Part shown: one piece after another, positions 62,206-64,000 of the stretch
How the letters are laid out: each line of letters begins with the position of its first letter
Numbering within the stretch: the first letter of the stretch is position 1
Assembly: GCA_000755425.1 (NCBI GenBank)
Contig: BBMT01000001.1
Span: 434,001 to 498,000 of the forward strand
Origin: Vibrio maritimus
Lineage (GTDB): Bacteria; Pseudomonadota; Gammaproteobacteria; Enterobacterales; Vibrionaceae
DNA: 64,000 bases
Direction: 5' to 3'
Notes under the pieces: generated by a model
The model's input: the letters and a program-made list of their open reading frames with translations, nothing else
The model's database searches: none
Told to the model about the DNA's origin: nothing
Translations under genes and position numbers: made by a program

Positions 62206-63897
62206 TTAATCTAGCTCTCGATGTGGAGCGTTAATTCGTTGTTTTTGTTGCCAATCTGGTGCAATCCAAACGGGTTGATTGGTCGATTTAAGCATTGGTT
62301 GACCCAGGATCATATCGGCAGCACGTTCAGCTACCATGATGGTGGGTGCATTGAGGTTACCGTTTGGAATCGTTGGGAAGATTGAGGAGTCGACCACACG
62401 TAAACCTTGGATTCCTCTTACGCGGCAGGTTTCATCCAATACTGCCATTGGGTCATCATCGGCACCCATTTTGCAGCTGCACGAAGGGTGATAAGCGCTT
62501 TCGACATTCTCTTTCACCCATTGGTCGATTGCAGCATCACTGGTAACTTTGCTACCTGGTTGAATCTCTTCACCACGATAATCATCCATTGCTGGCTGCA
62601 TTAAAATTTCACGAGTAAGACGAATACAGTCTCGCCAGTCTTGTTTATCTTGCTCTGTGGAGATGTAGTTAAACTCGATTTTCGGCTTGTCTTTTGGATT
62701 GGCGGAGGTAATGGCAATGGTTCCGCGACTTTGAGGTTTATTTGGACCCACGTGAACTTGGAAGCCGTGACCATCAAAGGCCGCTTGACCGTCATAGCGC
62801 ATTGCAGCGGGTAAGAAGTGATATTGGATATTCGGCCATTTCAACCCTTCACGCGAGCGGATAAATGCACAAGATTCAAAGTGATTGGTTGCCCCCAAGC
62901 CCTTGCGTGTTAATACCCATTCTGTCCCGATGAGGCCTTTGCTAATAAGTCCAAGCTTGCTGTTAAGCGTGATAGGCTGAGAGCAATGATATTGGAAGTA
63001 GACTTCAAGGTGATCTTGCAAGTTTTCACCCACACCGGGCAGTTCGTGGGTAAGCTCAACCCCAGCTTGTTCTAAAACCGCTTTCGGGCCAATGCCTGAG
63101 AGTTGCAGAAGCTGGACTGAGCCTACTGAGCCGGCACTTGAAATGACTTCTTGATCGGCGAACGCTTGCTTGATCACGCCCGATTTTTCAAACTCTACGC
63201 CAACCGCTCGCTTATTTTCGAGTAGGATTTTATGTGCAACCACGCCTTTGATTAGGGTTAAGTTAGCGCGTTTGAGTGCTTGCCTTAAGTACGCGTTAGA
63301 CGTAGAAGCTCGTACTCCGCCATCAACCGTCATGTGCATTGGACCAAAGCCCTCTTGCTGATAGCCGTTGTAGTCTTGAGTTTCTGGATAACCAGCCTCT
63401 TTACCGGCATCAATGAACGCTTGATAGAGTGGGTTGCGTTTCATGTCATTGCCATTACATGTACCCACGGGACCACTACCACCACGGTAATTGTCTTCGC
63501 CGCCAATCCAGCTTTCCGCTTTACGAAAGTAGGGTAGGCAGTTTTGATAGTTCCAATTTTTCGCGCCGTGCTCTTCCCATTCATCAAAGTCACAAGCATG
63601 ACCACGCACATACACCATGCCATTGATGGATGAACTGCCACCGAGCACCTTGCCTCTTGGGCAATGAAGCTGGCGGCCATCGAGGCCTTTCTCTTCAACA
63701 GTTTCAAACTGCCAAGCATACTTCTCGGTATTCATCGGGTAAGAAAGGGCTGTGGGCATTTGGATGAAAATACTTTTATCGGTACCACCTGCTTCCAGTA
63801 GCAGCACCTGATGTTGACCACTTTCACTGAGCCGGTCCGCCAACACACAGCCGGCCGAACCCGCACCGACGATAATATAATCGTAGCGTTGCATCAT
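62206..63897 (-). CDS. betA: Choline dehydrogenase
   Basis: A 563-residue GMC-family flavoprotein (556 in E. coli). [20 protein letters not shown] binds [23 protein letters not shown] and the C-terminal HPSCSCKMG and [11 protein letters not shown] complete the family motifs, with the catalytic His in YHPSC. It oxidises choline to betaine aldehyde, the first step of osmoprotectant synthesis. It is 21 bases after betB and 35 before proX. Confidence 0.96.
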   Translation of the reverse strand: MMQRYDYIIVGAGSAGCVLADRLSESGQHQVLLLEAGGTDKSIFIQMPTALSYPMNTEKYAWQFETVEEKGLDGRQLHCPRGKVLGGSSSINGMVYVRGHACDFDEWEEHGAKNWNYQNCLPYFRKAESWIGGEDNYRGGSGPVGTCNGNDMKRNPLYQAFIDAGKEAGYPETQDYNGYQQEGFGPMHMTVDGGVRASTSNAYLRQALKRANLTLIKGVVAHKILLENKRAVGVEFEKSGVIKQAFADQEVISSAGSVGSVQLLQLSGIGPKAVLEQAGVELTHELPGVGENLQDHLEVYFQYHCSQPITLNSKLGLISKGLIGTEWVLTRKGLGATNHFESCAFIRSREGLKWPNIQYHFLPAAMRYDGQAAFDGHGFQVHVGPNKPQSRGTIAITSANPKDKPKIEFNYISTEQDKQDWRDCIRLTREILMQPAMDDYRGEEIQPGSKVTSDAAIDQWVKENVESAYHPSCSCKMGADDDPMAVLDETCRVRGIQGLRVVDSSIFPTIPNGNLNAPTIMVAERAADMILGQPMLKSTNQPVWIAPDWQQKQRINAPHRELD

Positions 63898-63918
63898 TTA
63901 ATCTCTCCGTGATTTGAG

Positions 63919-64000
63919 TTAGGCGTAAGGGCTGGCGTAATCGCCGAGCTCAATCAAAACACTCTTGGTTTGGGTGTAGTGTTTAAGAGTCTCTGGGCCA
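63919..64000 (-). CDS. betB: Betaine-aldehyde dehydrogenase, 3' end only
   Basis: Only the last 26 codons lie in the window. They read ..LKHYTQTKSVLIELGDY..., closely matching the C-terminus of BetB (LAHYTRIKSVQVEMGDY). It converts betaine aldehyde to glycine betaine. The gene continues past the right edge, probably preceded by betI. Confidence 0.85.
   Translation of the reverse strand, partial: GPETLKHYTQTKSVLIELGDYASPYA

Noticed and set aside
1..64000. Mobile elements, integron cassettes, CRISPR arrays, prophage genes
   Set aside because: I found no transposase, integrase, attC-like repeats, spaced direct repeats or phage structural genes.

Overview
The window is chromosomal DNA of a marine gamma-proteobacterium of the genus Vibrio. 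The evidence is the gene content: a VemP-type arrest peptide in front of a second secDF pair, the CAI-1 quorum-sensing genes cqsA/cqsS, a napFDABC cluster next to narQ/narP that ends in a 44-residue membrane protein known from Vibrionaceae nap loci, and a betB-betA-proX-proW-proV choline/glycine-betaine operon. From what I remember of V. cholerae, several of these loci lie on its smaller chromosome, so this is probably chromosome 2. I do not assign a species. I saw no rRNA, tRNA, CRISPR array, insertion sequence, prophage or integron; the content is metabolic, respiratory and sensory.

Layout. 0.2-4.8 kb: an SH3-like envelope protein, an orphan MbcA/ParS-type protein, then vemP-secD-secF. 4.9-8.0 kb: a large sensor with an HD-GYP domain. 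8.1-15.4 kb: periplasmic nitrate reductase and, divergently, its NarQ/NarP two-component system, with FNR-like and NarP-like sites between them. 15.6-23.9 kb: an NSS transporter, a chemoreceptor, an Asp/Glu racemase, a diguanylate cyclase, a LysR regulator and a LysE exporter. 24.0-29.9 kb: a lipoprotein, an NspS/MbaA-like polyamine-sensor/c-di-GMP pair, and a degenerate GGDEF protein paired with a small periplasmic protein. 30.0-36.9 kb: tal-tkt with a SorC-type regulator, a LysR regulator, a VOC protein and SseA. 37.0-40.2 kb: moeA-moeB diverging from folE. 40.4-43.7 kb: convergent cqsS and cqsA. 43.9-47.9 kb: a TDT transporter, ClcA and a COG0523 metallochaperone. 48.1-50.4 kb: an eight-haem TPR cytochrome. 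50.5-57.1 kb: a MoxR/DUF58/DUF4381/VWA/VWA-TPR/BatD operon. 57.1-59.0 kb: a LysR regulator and a Gfo/Idh oxidoreductase. 59.1-64.0 kb: the choline-to-betaine operon, running off the right edge.

Data quality matters here. At least sixteen genes, including housekeeping genes such as transketolase and folE, are broken by frameshifts (about 21 clear events, two more likely). Nearly all are repaired by adding one base to a short homopolymer. The pattern fits sequencing undercalls much better than real gene decay. I therefore annotate these as single genes spanning the break.

The most interesting biology is the VemP/SecDF2 module. A stem visible in the DNA pairs the end of vemP with the ribosome-binding site of secD, the layout expected for translation-arrest control of Sec remodelling. 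This system is already described in Vibrio; I found no convincingly new system.
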